This document shows positions 24,061 through 33,409 of a DNA stretch of 64,000 nt, one piece after another. Origin of the DNA: JAKACA01 sp050010115 (GTDB lineage Bacteria > Actinomycetota > Acidimicrobiia > Acidimicrobiales > Bog-793); contig JBEKLQ010000002.1 of assembly GCA_050010115.1 (NCBI GenBank), positions 62,001 to 126,000 on the forward strand, given 5' to 3'. The translations under genes and the position numbers were made by a program. The stretch's first letter is position 1; each line of letters begins with the position of its first letter. The notes below the pieces were generated by a model. It searched no databases. It worked only from the letters and a program-made list of their open reading frames with translations, and was not told the origin of the DNA.

Positions 24061-25620
24061 ATGAGCCGGACCTGTTCCTCGGTCATCGCAGGCAAGGTCT
24101 CCGATGACGACCGCGGTGGGCGCCTTCAATCCACCAACCCCGCCCTGTTGACCGATGTCGTCGCGGATGTCGCCCTCGGTGATTCGGCGACCTTCGTCGA
24201 GGCGTGCCGGACGGCCAAAGCGGCGCAGCCCTCGTGGGCAGAAGTACCGGCGCCGATCCGCGGCAGGGTCATCGCCGAGATCGGTCGCCTCGTCGAGGCA
24301 AACTCCGAGGCGCTGGCGCGGCTGGTCACGCGCGAGGTCGGCAAGCCTTACGCGGAGTCGCTCGGCGAAGTCCAGGAGATCATCGACACCTGTGACTTCT
24401 TTCTCGGCGAGGGCCGTCGGCTCTATGGCGAGACCGTGCCGTCGGAGATGCACGACAAGGCGCTGTTCACCTTCCGCGTCCCAGTGGGAGCACTCGCCGT
24501 GGTGACCGCCGGCAACTTCCCGGTTGCAGTGCCGTCGTGGTACCTCGTACCGGGGCTCTTGTGCGGCAACACCGCCGTCTGGAAGCCGGCCGAGTACTCA
24601 GCAGCGGTCGCCACCGCCCTCTACGAACTGTTCGTGGCAGGTGGACTGCCGGAAGGCACGCTCAACCTGGTGCTCGCCGATGGACCTGCGACGTTCTCGG
24701 GAATCGAGGCAGCGCTCTCGGAGCACGTGATCGACAAGGTCGGCTTTACCGGTTCGTCGCACGTCGGCTCGCTCATCGGCGAGCTGTGCGGGCGCCACGT
24801 CCAGTCGCCGTGCCTCGAGTTGGGCGGCAAGAACCCGATGGTGGTCATGGCCGACGCGAATCTCGATCTCGCCGTCGACGGTGCCCTCTTCTCGGGATTC
24901 GGTACCGCCGGTCAGCGATGCACCTCCCTCGGCACCGCCATCGTTCACGAGTCGATCCACGACGACTTCGTCTCCCGTCTCGTCGAGCGGCTGGAGTCGG
25001 CTGCCATCGGCGACCCTTTCGAGCAAGTGCTGTACGGCCCGATGCTCGACGAGCGGTTCGCTGACCGCTTTGACGAGTACCTGCAGGATCTGATCGCGCC
25101 GCACCATGTCCTGCTCGGCAGCTCCGCCACCGGCCGGATCACCTCGGGGAACCCGCGCCCGGGTTTCGTCGGCGATCCTGACGCAGGCGTGTTCTGCCAC
25201 CCGACGATCGTCGACGGTGTCCGCCTCGGCGACGAGATCGCGAGGCACGAGACGTTCGGCCCGATGGTCGGCATCGCAGCATTCTCGGACTTCGGCGAAG
25301 CGATGGCGATCGCCAACTGCTCCGGCTACGGCCTGTCGTCCTCGATCTACACCTCGTCGCCCCAGGCGGTCTTCAAGTTCCGCCAGCGCATCTCCGCCGG
25401 GATGGTGAGCGTCAACAACTCGACCTCGGGCGCAGAGGCACACTTGCCCTTCGGCGGTAACGGGCGATCGGGCAACGGCAGCCGGCAGAGCGGCAAGTGG
25501 GTCCTCGACCAGATGACCCGCTGGCAGTCGATGAACTGGGACTTCTCCGGGCACCTGCAAAAGGCCCAGATGGACACCGATGTTGTGAAGGCCGATCGGG
25601 GTTTCCGGCTCGAGAACTGA
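24061..25620 (+). CDS. Aldehyde dehydrogenase, probable 2-aminoadipate-6-semialdehyde dehydrogenase
   Basis: A 519-residue enzyme. The catalytic Glu lies in LELGGKNP and the Cys in GTAGQRCTSLG; KPAEYSAA and GFTGSSHVG are NAD-binding segments. The ATG at 24061 was preferred to a TTG six bases earlier because GGGGG lies upstream. Immediate linkage to lysine 6-transaminase makes oxidation of allysine/piperideine-6-carboxylate to L-2-aminoadipate the best guess. In other actinobacteria this pair serves lysine breakdown or supplies beta-lactam precursors; no beta-lactam biosynthetic gene is seen here. Confidence 0.9.
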   Translation: MSRTCSSVIAGKVSDDDRGGRLQSTNPALLTDVVADVALGDSATFVEACRTAKAAQPSWAEVPAPIRGRVIAEIGRLVEANSEALARLVTREVGKPYAESLGEVQEIIDTCDFFLGEGRRLYGETVPSEMHDKALFTFRVPVGALAVVTAGNFPVAVPSWYLVPGLLCGNTAVWKPAEYSAAVATALYELFVAGGLPEGTLNLVLADGPATFSGIEAALSEHVIDKVGFTGSSHVGSLIGELCGRHVQSPCLELGGKNPMVVMADANLDLAVDGALFSGFGTAGQRCTSLGTAIVHESIHDDFVSRLVERLESAAIGDPFEQVLYGPMLDERFADRFDEYLQDLIAPHHVLLGSSATGRITSGNPRPGFVGDPDAGVFCHPTIVDGVRLGDEIARHETFGPMVGIAAFSDFGEAMAIANCSGYGLSSSIYTSSPQAVFKFRQRISAGMVSVNNSTSGAEAHLPFGGNGRSGNGSRQSGKWVLDQMTRWQSMNWDFSGHLQKAQMDTDVVKADRGFRLEN

Positions 25621-25662
25621 GTTCTCGGCCGGGGTACTCGGCTCTTTGCACCCGGAACACCT

Positions 25663-25681
25663 CCCTCAGGCTTGATGAGGG
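25663..25681. terminator. Weak bidirectional hairpin between convergent genes
   Basis: CCCTCA (25663-25668) pairs with TGAGGG (25676-25681) around a seven-base loop, between the convergent aldehyde dehydrogenase and ThDP enzyme genes. There is no T-run, and the stem is short, so confidence is low. Confidence 0.3.
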
Positions 25682-25691
25682 CCGAGCCTCC

Positions 25692-27404
25692 TCAGGCGCG
25701 CGTGGCGCCTTCCGGCGGCCGGGAAGTGCCGGTGTAGGGCCGGGACATCGGTCCGATGGCGTTCAGGTCGACCTCGATCAGGTACGGCTTGGCGGCCGAC
25801 AACGCGGAGCGAAGCGCCTTGCCGAAGTCGAGCGCCGTCGTGACACGCTCAGCCTCGACGCCGAGCGCCTTCGCAGCCGCGACGAAATCCGGCGACCCGA
25901 GCTCTACCCCGATCCGGCCCGCCTCCTCGCCGTACTGCTTGTCCTGGATGTTCCGAAGAATGCCGTACCCGCCGTCACAGAACACGATGACCACCACCGG
26001 AAGCTGCTCAGCCGCGAGCGTCGCCAGCTCGGGCAGCGTGAGCATCACACCGCCGTCGCCCGCCATCAGGATCACCGGCTCTGCTCGGTCATCGCCTCTC
26101 GCAAGCAGCGCGGCCGCCGCGCCAGCTCCGAGTGCGTGAGCAAGGCCGAGGCCGATGGCAAAGCCGTTCGGGCTGATCGCAGTGCGCGAACGCGCCACCG
26201 GCAGCAGCCGGTTGCCCCACGTGTAGGCCGGGATCGTCGCGTCCTTCACGACGACGGTTCCGGGAGCAATCGCGGCTGCCACCTCGTCGAGGAGGCCCTC
26301 CTGCGCTCCGATCACGTGCCGCAGCCGTGATCGGGCGGACGCAGTCGCCTCGGCGACCCGCGCGGGCCAGCCCTCCTCCGCGCCTGCCGAAGGCCTGCTG
26401 TCCAGCGCCGCGAGGATCGCCGCCACGGCCTCCCTCGCGTCCCCGCGGAGCGGGACCCGGGCCTCGTAGCTACGACCCGGCCGATCGGGGTTCACGTCGA
26501 TCTGGACGATCGTCTCGGGCAGTTGCATCTTCCAGTTCTCGGTGTTCGGCCCTTGGTAGCGGGTCCCGATGGCGATGAGCAGGTCGGCATCTCTGCACAG
26601 CGCTCGCACGTCCGGGTCCCACGAGAGATTGCCGATCACGGCGGGGTCGTCCTCGGGCAACACTCCCCGGCCGTTGGGGCTCATGATGACGCCGGCACCG
26701 ATTCGCCGCGCGAGCTCTTGGATCTCGGCCTCGGCCCCGGCCGACACCGCTCCGCCGCCGGCCCAGAGCAGCGGGCGGCGGCTTGCCCGAACGACGTCCA
26801 CCGCGCGGTCCAGTTCCCTGGGATCAGGCGCTGCCACCGCTACCGGCGACATGAGCGCAGTGAGCGTCTCACTCGGCACGAGTGCGGCGTCGGCGTATTG
26901 GAGGTCGATCGGCAGTTCGACGCAGACCGGGCCGCGGGGCGCCGAAAGGGCTTGCGAGATGGCGCCCGCGAGCACGGAGGCGATCTGGTCGGCGGACTGG
27001 GCGCGGTGGACAGCCTTCGACAACGAGCCGAGCATGGCGGGCTGATCGGGGACCTCATGGATGAAGCCGCGATCCTGGTCCAGATACGTCGTCTCCACCT
27101 GCCCGGTGATGTGGAGGACCGGTGAGCCCGACACGAAGGCCTCCAGCAGCCCGCCCATCGCGTTCGCCGCACCGGGGCCCGTCGAGGTCATGAACACGCC
27201 CAGCTTGCCGGTCACCCGGGCGTACGCGTCGGCTGCACCGGCGGCACCCTGCTCGTGGCGGACCGTGATGGCGCGAATGCGACCGCGCCGCCGCAGCGCG
27301 TCGTAGATCGGCAAGCTGTGCACGCTCGGGATGCCGAAGACGACTTCGACGCCAGCCTGCTCGAGAACGTCGACGACGGCATCGCCGCCGGTGTGTTGAT
27401 CCAT
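25692..27404 (-). CDS. Thiamine-diphosphate-dependent enzyme, acetolactate synthase-like
   Basis: A 570-residue enzyme with three ThDP-family domains. The N-terminal pyrimidine-binding domain carries the catalytic Glu in VRHEQGAAGAADAYARV. The central domain is FAD/nucleotide-fold-like. The C-terminal domain has the GDGGVMLTLPEL metal/diphosphate motif, ending FCDGGYGI in place of the usual NN or ND pair. The ATG at 27404 is preceded by GAGGAGAGG. Sequence pattern and the lack of a small regulatory-subunit gene suggest a catabolic decarboxylase or carboligase rather than biosynthetic IlvB. It reads towards the lysine genes and may be unrelated to them. Confidence 0.9.
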   Translation of the reverse strand: MDQHTGGDAVVDVLEQAGVEVVFGIPSVHSLPIYDALRRRGRIRAITVRHEQGAAGAADAYARVTGKLGVFMTSTGPGAANAMGGLLEAFVSGSPVLHITGQVETTYLDQDRGFIHEVPDQPAMLGSLSKAVHRAQSADQIASVLAGAISQALSAPRGPVCVELPIDLQYADAALVPSETLTALMSPVAVAAPDPRELDRAVDVVRASRRPLLWAGGGAVSAGAEAEIQELARRIGAGVIMSPNGRGVLPEDDPAVIGNLSWDPDVRALCRDADLLIAIGTRYQGPNTENWKMQLPETIVQIDVNPDRPGRSYEARVPLRGDAREAVAAILAALDSRPSAGAEEGWPARVAEATASARSRLRHVIGAQEGLLDEVAAAIAPGTVVVKDATIPAYTWGNRLLPVARSRTAISPNGFAIGLGLAHALGAGAAAALLARGDDRAEPVILMAGDGGVMLTLPELATLAAEQLPVVVIVFCDGGYGILRNIQDKQYGEEAGRIGVELGSPDFVAAAKALGVEAERVTTALDFGKALRSALSAAKPYLIEVDLNAIGPMSRPYTGTSRPPEGATRA

Positions 27405-27500
27405 GGGTGTACCTCTCCTCGTGCTCGGCGCCACCGTAGCCAGGGCGGCGAGGCCCGAGCATCCCTGGGTTTGACACACCCTCGTCGTATCGTGATCTTC

Positions 27501-28856
27501 ATGGCGTCATCGACCGGCTCGCGGAGCAGCTTCTGCTTCGTCCATGCCGCTGACCTGCACCTCGACACGCCATTCAAGGGAATCGGGAAGACAGCGGCCC
27601 CGGTAGCGGCGGCATTGCGCGAGGCGTCCCTCGAGGCGTTCGATGACCTCGTATCGCTGTGCCTGGAACGGCGTGCCGCGTTCCTCGTGGTCGCCGGCGA
27701 CGTCTACGACGGGGCAGAGCGCGGCATCCGCGCACAGCTCCGGTTCCGGGACGGCCTGGCTCGCCTCTCTGACGCCGGCATCGCCACGTTCGTCGTGCAT
27801 GGGAATCACGACCCGATCGAGTCGGGCTGGCCTGCCGTTGGTACGTGGCCGTCGGGCGTGACCGTGTTCGGGGCGGAGTCGGTCGAGGCGGTCCCGGTCG
27901 TGCGCGACGGACAGCAGATCGCCGTGGTCCACGGCATCTCCTACGGGCGACGGGAGGTCCGGGAGAACCTGGCGTTGCGTTTCTCCCGGGGAGCTGGGCC
28001 GGGCCTCCAAATCGGGGCGCTCCACTGCAACGTCGGTGGCGCTGCGGAAGGACACGAGGACTACAGCCCGTGCTCGCTCGATGACCTGCATCGCGTCGGC
28101 CTGGACTACTGGGCCCTCGGTCATATCCACACCACACTGGTGCTCAGCGGGCGGCCTCATGGCGACGAGCCGTGGGTCGTGTATCCCGGGAACCTGCAGG
28201 CACGCAGCCCGAAGCCGAGCGAGCGCGGCGCCAAGGGAGCGGTCGTCGTGGAGGTACGAGACTCGCGGGTCGCCAGCGTCGAATTCGTCGCGTGCGACAG
28301 GGTCCGCTACACAGGGCTGGACCTCGACGTCAGCTCACTGACTTCCGTCGAGGCGGTGCGGGATCTCCTCGTCGACGAAGCTCAGAGCGAGCTGGACCGG
28401 GCGGGCGGGCGGTGCCTGGTGCTGCGGGCCCGGCTGACGGGCAGGAGCGAGGCGCACGCGTCGCTGCAACGGCCCAGGACGATCGATCAGCTTCTGGAGT
28501 CGGTACGCGACGACCGTGAGCTGCGGCGTCCGTGGTGTTGGTGGGACCGCATCGAGGACGCGAGCGCGCCACTCATCGATGTCAGCGAGCTGAGGGGCGG
28601 CTCCGATTTCGCGGCGGATCTCATCGGGACGTTCGATCTGTTGGTTGCCCAGGTCGCCGCCAGCGGTACCGGGGCCGGGCTGGACACGGACCTGGCGGCC
28701 GATCTCGCCGAGGAGATCACGGCGACGCTTCCAAAGGTGCTCCGTGCACGGGCGCTCAGCTCCGGATTCGATGCTGCCGATCTGCTGGCAGCCGGCCTCA
28801 TGACGGCGCTCGACGAGCTGGGAGCCGGCGAGACCTTCGCTCGCACGGGGTACTGA
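27501..28856 (+). CDS. Metallophosphoesterase DNA exonuclease, YhaO/SbcD-like
   Basis: A 451-residue protein. The calcineurin-type motifs run in order: ADLHLDTPF, VAGDVYDGAE, VHGNHDP, ALHCNVGG and ALGHIHT, giving the two-metal nuclease site. The C-terminal 170 residues are a helical/capping region as in the YhaO/Mre11/SbcD group. The ATG at 27501 gives the best N-terminus; a GTG nine bases upstream is possible. It lies 65 bases upstream of an SMC-like ATPase, the expected partner. The pair probably processes DNA ends in repair or recombination. Confidence 0.9.
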   Translation: MASSTGSRSSFCFVHAADLHLDTPFKGIGKTAAPVAAALREASLEAFDDLVSLCLERRAAFLVVAGDVYDGAERGIRAQLRFRDGLARLSDAGIATFVVHGNHDPIESGWPAVGTWPSGVTVFGAESVEAVPVVRDGQQIAVVHGISYGRREVRENLALRFSRGAGPGLQIGALHCNVGGAAEGHEDYSPCSLDDLHRVGLDYWALGHIHTTLVLSGRPHGDEPWVVYPGNLQARSPKPSERGAKGAVVVEVRDSRVASVEFVACDRVRYTGLDLDVSSLTSVEAVRDLLVDEAQSELDRAGGRCLVLRARLTGRSEAHASLQRPRTIDQLLESVRDDRELRRPWCWWDRIEDASAPLIDVSELRGGSDFAADLIGTFDLLVAQVAASGTGAGLDTDLAADLAEEITATLPKVLRARALSSGFDAADLLAAGLMTALDELGAGETFARTGY

Positions 28857-28921
28857 CGTGGCTCGGTGCCAGCGGGTTGGACTTATGGCCTCGTGGCCGC
28901 GCCTGAGAGAAGGTGGCTGAG

Positions 28922-31822
28922 ATGCGGTTGTCCTCGTTCCACATCGACGGTTTCGGAGCGCTCAACGACTTCGGGCTCGACGAGATGGCGCCCGGGCTCG
29001 TGGTCCTGCTCGGGCCGAACGAGGCCGGTAAGTCGACGTTGTTCGATTTTCTCGCCGGCGTCCTGTTCGGTTTCCCCACGAGGAGGGACAACCCACGCTT
29101 CCACGCGCCGGTTCGCGGGGGACGTCATGGCGGGCGCGTGAACTTCCTCGACGAGGCGGGAGGCACCTGGACCGTCGAGCGGTACGCCGGCACGCAGCGG
29201 AGCCTCCGGGTTCGGCTTCCCGACGGCTCAGAGGGAGACGAGCGCAGCTTGACTCGGGCCCTCGCAGGCGCGAGCAGCAGTCTCTTCCGCGCCGTGTTCG
29301 CTGTCGGGCTCGACGATCTGGGGCAGATGGACAACCTGGAGAGCGACGAAGTCCGCGAGCTCTTGTTCGCGGCGAGCATCTTCGGTCAGCGGCACTCGGC
29401 TACGAAGGCTATGAAGCACTTGCTCGATGCCCGCGACGATCTCGCCCGGCCACGGCGTGACGATGCGGTCGCGAACCGCCTCGGACGGGAGCTGGAAGGC
29501 GTTCGATCAGACCTCTTGGCCGCTCGGCATGAATCAGCCGGCTACGAACAGTTGCAGCACCAAGCCGAGCGGATCGACGGGGAGGTGCGAGCGATCCGAT
29601 CCGGCCTGCTCGAGCTGCGCAACCGGGAGCGCGAGCTCCAACTGCTCGAACGGTGCTGGCATCCCTACCGCAAGGGCAACGCGGCACGAGGCGAATTGGC
29701 GACCTTGCCCGAGGCAGGACTCGCCTCGGCGCTGCTCGAACGGGGACCCGAGGTCCGCTCCCTCGCTGCCGGGCACTCTGGCCACCTCGAGCGGGTGGAG
29801 AAGCTTGCCGAGCTCCACCTGTCGGCAGAGAGGCTCAACGAGTCGATCGAGGGAGCGTTGTCGTCGCTTGGCACAGGCTGGACGAGGGAGCGAGCCCGCT
29901 CGATCGTCGCTCCACAGCTGCTCGCCGACACGGCGCGTGCCACCTTCGCCCGGCTGGGCGAGCTGAGAACCGACCTCGCCTCTGCCGATGCCGTGCTCGC
30001 GCAAGTCGAGGCGCTGCTCGCCACATCGGAAGCGGCCCAGCATGCGGGGGACATCGTGCCCGGTGGACAGGTTCCGACATGCTCGGAGCTCGAGCAGCGA
30101 GCGGAGGCGCTGGACGAGCTGAAGCAGCGCTTGGCCGAGGTGGAACACTGGGAGCTCGCGCGACTTGCCGAAGAGCGGGACGCCAAGACGGACGTCCCAG
30201 TCACGACCACGCCGGAACGCTCCACGCGCCTGGCCGCCATCGCGCTCGCCGCAGCTGGAGTCGTCGTCGCCGGCCTCGGCGCCGCTTTGTTAGGTCATGG
30301 GCTTCTGGCGATCGCGTCAGTGACGCTGCTCCTCGGCATCGTTCTCGTCGTGTGCGGTGGGCTGCTGCTCGTGGCGTTGTCCCGGCGATCTGCCTCGTCG
30401 AGAGCCGGCAAGAGCGCGGAGACCGGCGATACAGGAGAGGCTGCCGGGGCATCCAGACAGGCTGCGGCTGGCCGGGCCGCCCTCCTCGATCGCGGCCGGG
30501 CTCGTGTGGACGCGCTCGCCGGCACGCTCGGGCTCGACACACCGGCGTCGCGGGTCGACGTCGAGCGCTGCGCTGCAGCCCTGCAGCGACAGCGCGACGA
30601 GCGGCGCAAGCTCGACGACCGGGCGGCGGCGCGATCCGAGGCCGAGGACCGGGTCGCGGGCGCACGTGACGCCCGGGAGCTGGCACTCGGCGCCCTCGGC
30701 GCCGAGTGCCAGGCTCACGGGGCCTGGTGCGCCCGCCACGGTCTGGCCGCAGGCGGCGAGCACGAGACACTCGAGGCGGTCGCGGCGCTGATCGACATCC
30801 ACGGGAAGCTCGACGCCCTGGATCGGGTCTCGAAGGCGACGGCGGAGATCGAACCGTCCGTGAGGGCCTTTGCCCGGCGATGCCAGGAGCTGCTCGACTC
30901 GATCGGCGCTGAGGGTGTCGCGAATGCCGCCTCGGAGCGCGCTGCCGACGACGCCGACGCTCTCGGCGCCCAGGTGACGCGACAGCTTCGCCGGCTGGAT
31001 GACGCCGTGGCGGTGGAGGCTCGACGGGCCGAGCTACAGCGCGACGCGGCCGTTGCTGCCGCAGAGCTGGAGGACGCGCTGGGTGCTGGGGACGACGGCA
31101 ATCGCCTTCGGCGCGAGCTCGCTACCGGCAGTCTGCTCAAATGGGCCACCGAACGCGAGGAGCTGCAACCGTCGATCGAGGACCTGCAGCGAGCCGAAGA
31201 GGCCGCGGTCCGCCAGCACCAGTCGACTGCCGAAGCCATGGCCCAGATCGCCGGCTCGGATCGTATCGCCGAGCTCGAGCAGCGCGAAGCCGAGCTCACC
31301 GTAGAGCTGGATGGGGTGCTGCACGAGTACCTCGTCCTCGGAACCGCGCGGTCTCTCCTGCAGCGGACTCTCGCTCGGCACGAGCGCGAGCGCCAGCCAG
31401 CGGTTATCGCCAAGGCTGCCGCACATTTCCAGCGAGTCAGCGGCGGCCGGTATGTGGGCCTTTGGGCCGACGCCGGATTCGACGGCAAGCAGGCGATCCG
31501 CGTCGTGTCGACCAAAGGCGAGCCCATCGATGCGGCCAGTCTCAGCCGGGGCACGATCGAACAGCTCTACCTGTGCCTGCGCCTCGGCTTGGCTGACTGC
31601 TTCGCCGAGCGGTCCGTTTCGCTGCCTGTCGTGCTCGACGACGTGCTCGTCAACTTCGACCCGGAACGAGCGCGCGCGGTGGCCACCGAGCTCGCCGCCA
31701 GCGCCCGTACCCACCAGATCGTCTTCATGACCTGTCACCCTCACCTTGCCGAGCTGGCGCTGCGTGCGAGCAGCGAAGGGCCGACGCGGTCTCAACTGAT
31801 CGAGCTCGGGCGGGTCGCGTAG
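28922..31822 (+). CDS. SMC-like AAA ATPase with membrane segment, YhaN-like
   Basis: A 966-residue protein. The N-terminus opens MRLSSFHIDGFGALNDF, and the Walker A GPNEAGKST lies near residue 34. Long charged coiled-coil arms follow, with a hydrophobic membrane hairpin around residues 437-480. The C-terminus holds VSGGRYVGLW, the SRGTIEQLYLCLRLG signature and the LPVVLDDVLVNFDPERA Walker B/D-loop. The ATG at 28922 has GAGAAGG eight bases upstream; a GTG at 28913 adds three residues. The membrane segment between the coils is typical of YhaN rather than SbcC. It acts with the preceding nuclease gene. Some annotated homologues lack enzymatic characterisation. Confidence 0.9.
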   Translation: MRLSSFHIDGFGALNDFGLDEMAPGLVVLLGPNEAGKSTLFDFLAGVLFGFPTRRDNPRFHAPVRGGRHGGRVNFLDEAGGTWTVERYAGTQRSLRVRLPDGSEGDERSLTRALAGASSSLFRAVFAVGLDDLGQMDNLESDEVRELLFAASIFGQRHSATKAMKHLLDARDDLARPRRDDAVANRLGRELEGVRSDLLAARHESAGYEQLQHQAERIDGEVRAIRSGLLELRNRERELQLLERCWHPYRKGNAARGELATLPEAGLASALLERGPEVRSLAAGHSGHLERVEKLAELHLSAERLNESIEGALSSLGTGWTRERARSIVAPQLLADTARATFARLGELRTDLASADAVLAQVEALLATSEAAQHAGDIVPGGQVPTCSELEQRAEALDELKQRLAEVEHWELARLAEERDAKTDVPVTTTPERSTRLAAIALAAAGVVVAGLGAALLGHGLLAIASVTLLLGIVLVVCGGLLLVALSRRSASSRAGKSAETGDTGEAAGASRQAAAGRAALLDRGRARVDALAGTLGLDTPASRVDVERCAAALQRQRDERRKLDDRAAARSEAEDRVAGARDARELALGALGAECQAHGAWCARHGLAAGGEHETLEAVAALIDIHGKLDALDRVSKATAEIEPSVRAFARRCQELLDSIGAEGVANAASERAADDADALGAQVTRQLRRLDDAVAVEARRAELQRDAAVAAAELEDALGAGDDGNRLRRELATGSLLKWATEREELQPSIEDLQRAEEAAVRQHQSTAEAMAQIAGSDRIAELEQREAELTVELDGVLHEYLVLGTARSLLQRTLARHERERQPAVIAKAAAHFQRVSGGRYVGLWADAGFDGKQAIRVVSTKGEPIDAASLSRGTIEQLYLCLRLGLADCFAERSVSLPVVLDDVLVNFDPERARAVATELAASARTHQIVFMTCHPHLAELALRASSEGPTRSQLIELGRVA

Positions 31823-31950
31823 GAGCGAGTACGCCTGGCTCATCAGATGGCGCCCGAGAGCGGGCCGACGAGTCCCGGATCGTGCGGCTTGGCTCGATCG
31901 ACGGACCACTTAGGCTCACCGGCCAGCCCCCGGCGACCAGGAAGCGCCGC

Positions 31951-33216
31951 TCAGAACGGAGTCGTGCAGTACGGCGGGCGGTCGTTGGCAAACATGCGAG
32001 CCGCCAATTTCGCCGCGCCCGCTGAACGTTGCCGGATGCGCCCGACCTCGGCGAGTGGCAACGGCGACACGCCGCCCAAGTAGATGCTCGCCAGCGTGGA
32101 GGCATCGAGCTCGACGTCCGGCTCGGCCCCAGTCCGCTCGACCTCGGCACTACCCCACTCCTCGGCAACGACCATGCGATAGCTGCCTGAGTTCCAAGAG
32201 CAGAACGGATCGGAGACACCGATCACAAGGTCGCCTGGGACCGCGTAACGGCGAGCGCCGAGGCAGAGTCCGACGTCGACAAGCCGTACCCATGACCGGT
32301 CGTTGGTCTGGACGCAGCGCAGCTGACGCGGCTCGGCGAGCAACCACTTGATGGGCTCGTCAATAGGACGCCCGGGAGCGCGAAGCTCGACGGTGAGATC
32401 GACCCCTAGCAGGAAGCCCCAAGTCGCCACGTACGCAGCAGGAGTCAACGCGCACAACTCGTGCACGACGAGCCGGCGCGGGTTGTGCGCAGGACGCTCG
32501 ATGAGGACCACCTCGTAGGCGACATACCCGTCGAGGCGTCCGTCCTCCTCGTACACGGCATAGAAGCGCCGGGCGAGGTCGTCCCCGCCGGCTTCGCCGA
32601 GAGCTGTGGTGTAGTCGATCTCGTGGCGGTCGAGCTCCCCCGCCCGAGTGGCGGCGTAGTCGGAGTACACGGCGGGAAACGCCTCGGCGGCTTGGTCTCG
32701 CCGGAGCAGTCGCATCCGCCCTGGCGCGAATTCCTCGGCCGACCTCGCCAAGCGGCCGACTCGCTTGTCGACCAGGTACGTGGAGCCGAACGTCGACTGG
32801 CCGTAGCCGAAGCGCCCGTAGATCCCGCCCTCGCTGGCGTACAGCGCGGCGGCGATCTCTCCTCGACCGCGGATGTCTTCCAGCTGGTAGCGCATGAGCG
32901 AGCGCAGGCGACCCTGGCGCCGGTGCGAAGGCAGCACTGCGACGGCGACCACCATCGCAGTCGGCACACGGTGCAGGCCTGGGACCGTCATCATCGTGTG
33001 CTCCGAAGCGGCCGTTCCAACGACCTGGCCCTCGTCACGGGAGACAGCGACCCGATCCCGGTCCATGCCCGCGACCACGAGGTCGAGGAACCCCTGTGAC
33101 ATCCGAGCGCCGAAGGCCGCCGCGTCGGTGTCGACGAACGCGTCGACCTCGTCTTCGCGCAACGAGCTGATGGGGAACGAAGGATCGTCGGAGCGGCTCA
33201 CGTCGTCGGGGGCCAT
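31951..33216 (-). CDS. Eis-like GNAT N-acetyltransferase
   Basis: A 421-residue protein with the three-part Eis architecture: an N-terminal GNAT domain, a second GNAT-like domain, and a C-terminal SCP2-like lobe (EPDVELDASTLASIYLGGVS). The acetyl-CoA site is VAVLPSHRRQGRLRSLMRYQL, followed by GIYGRFGYG. The protein ends in a Phe, whose carboxylate is the general base in mycobacterial Eis. Eis enzymes acetylate amines of aminoglycosides, polyamines or peptides; the natural substrate here is unknown. The gene is convergent with the SMC-like gene, 128 bases away, and no clear hairpin lies between them. Confidence 0.92.
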   Translation of the reverse strand: MAPDDVSRSDDPSFPISSLREDEVDAFVDTDAAAFGARMSQGFLDLVVAGMDRDRVAVSRDEGQVVGTAASEHTMMTVPGLHRVPTAMVVAVAVLPSHRRQGRLRSLMRYQLEDIRGRGEIAAALYASEGGIYGRFGYGQSTFGSTYLVDKRVGRLARSAEEFAPGRMRLLRRDQAAEAFPAVYSDYAATRAGELDRHEIDYTTALGEAGGDDLARRFYAVYEEDGRLDGYVAYEVVLIERPAHNPRRLVVHELCALTPAAYVATWGFLLGVDLTVELRAPGRPIDEPIKWLLAEPRQLRCVQTNDRSWVRLVDVGLCLGARRYAVPGDLVIGVSDPFCSWNSGSYRMVVAEEWGSAEVERTGAEPDVELDASTLASIYLGGVSPLPLAEVGRIRQRSAGAAKLAARMFANDRPPYCTTPF

Positions 33217-33368
33217 GGCAGCGAGTCTGTCACGGTGTTACAGCGACATCGGTCACGATCCGGGCAACCCGGCACCTCGGGACCCCCTCAGGTCAGATGT
33301 GGGCTGGGTCTCAAGAACAGGAGGCCTCGTGCCGTCGCTGACGCCATTGTTCGGTGGGTCAACCCCCC

Positions 33369-33407
33369 GGCCAGTCCTGAGCCCGACGTAGGCGGCTCAG
33401 GACGGCC
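33369..33407 (-). terminator. Hairpin downstream of ispG
   Basis: GTCCTGAGCC (33374-33383) and GGCTCAGGAC (33394-33403) pair perfectly round a ten-base loop, extended by GGCC on both sides with one unpaired base. It begins three bases after the ispG stop. No U-tract follows, as in many high-GC actinobacterial terminators. Confidence 0.6.
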
Positions 33408-33409
33408 GG

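Noticed and set aside
25692..27404. Defective ThDP enzyme because the NN motif reads CD
   Set aside because: Asp at the second position is common in acetolactate synthase-like enzymes, and the catalytic Glu and GDG are intact.
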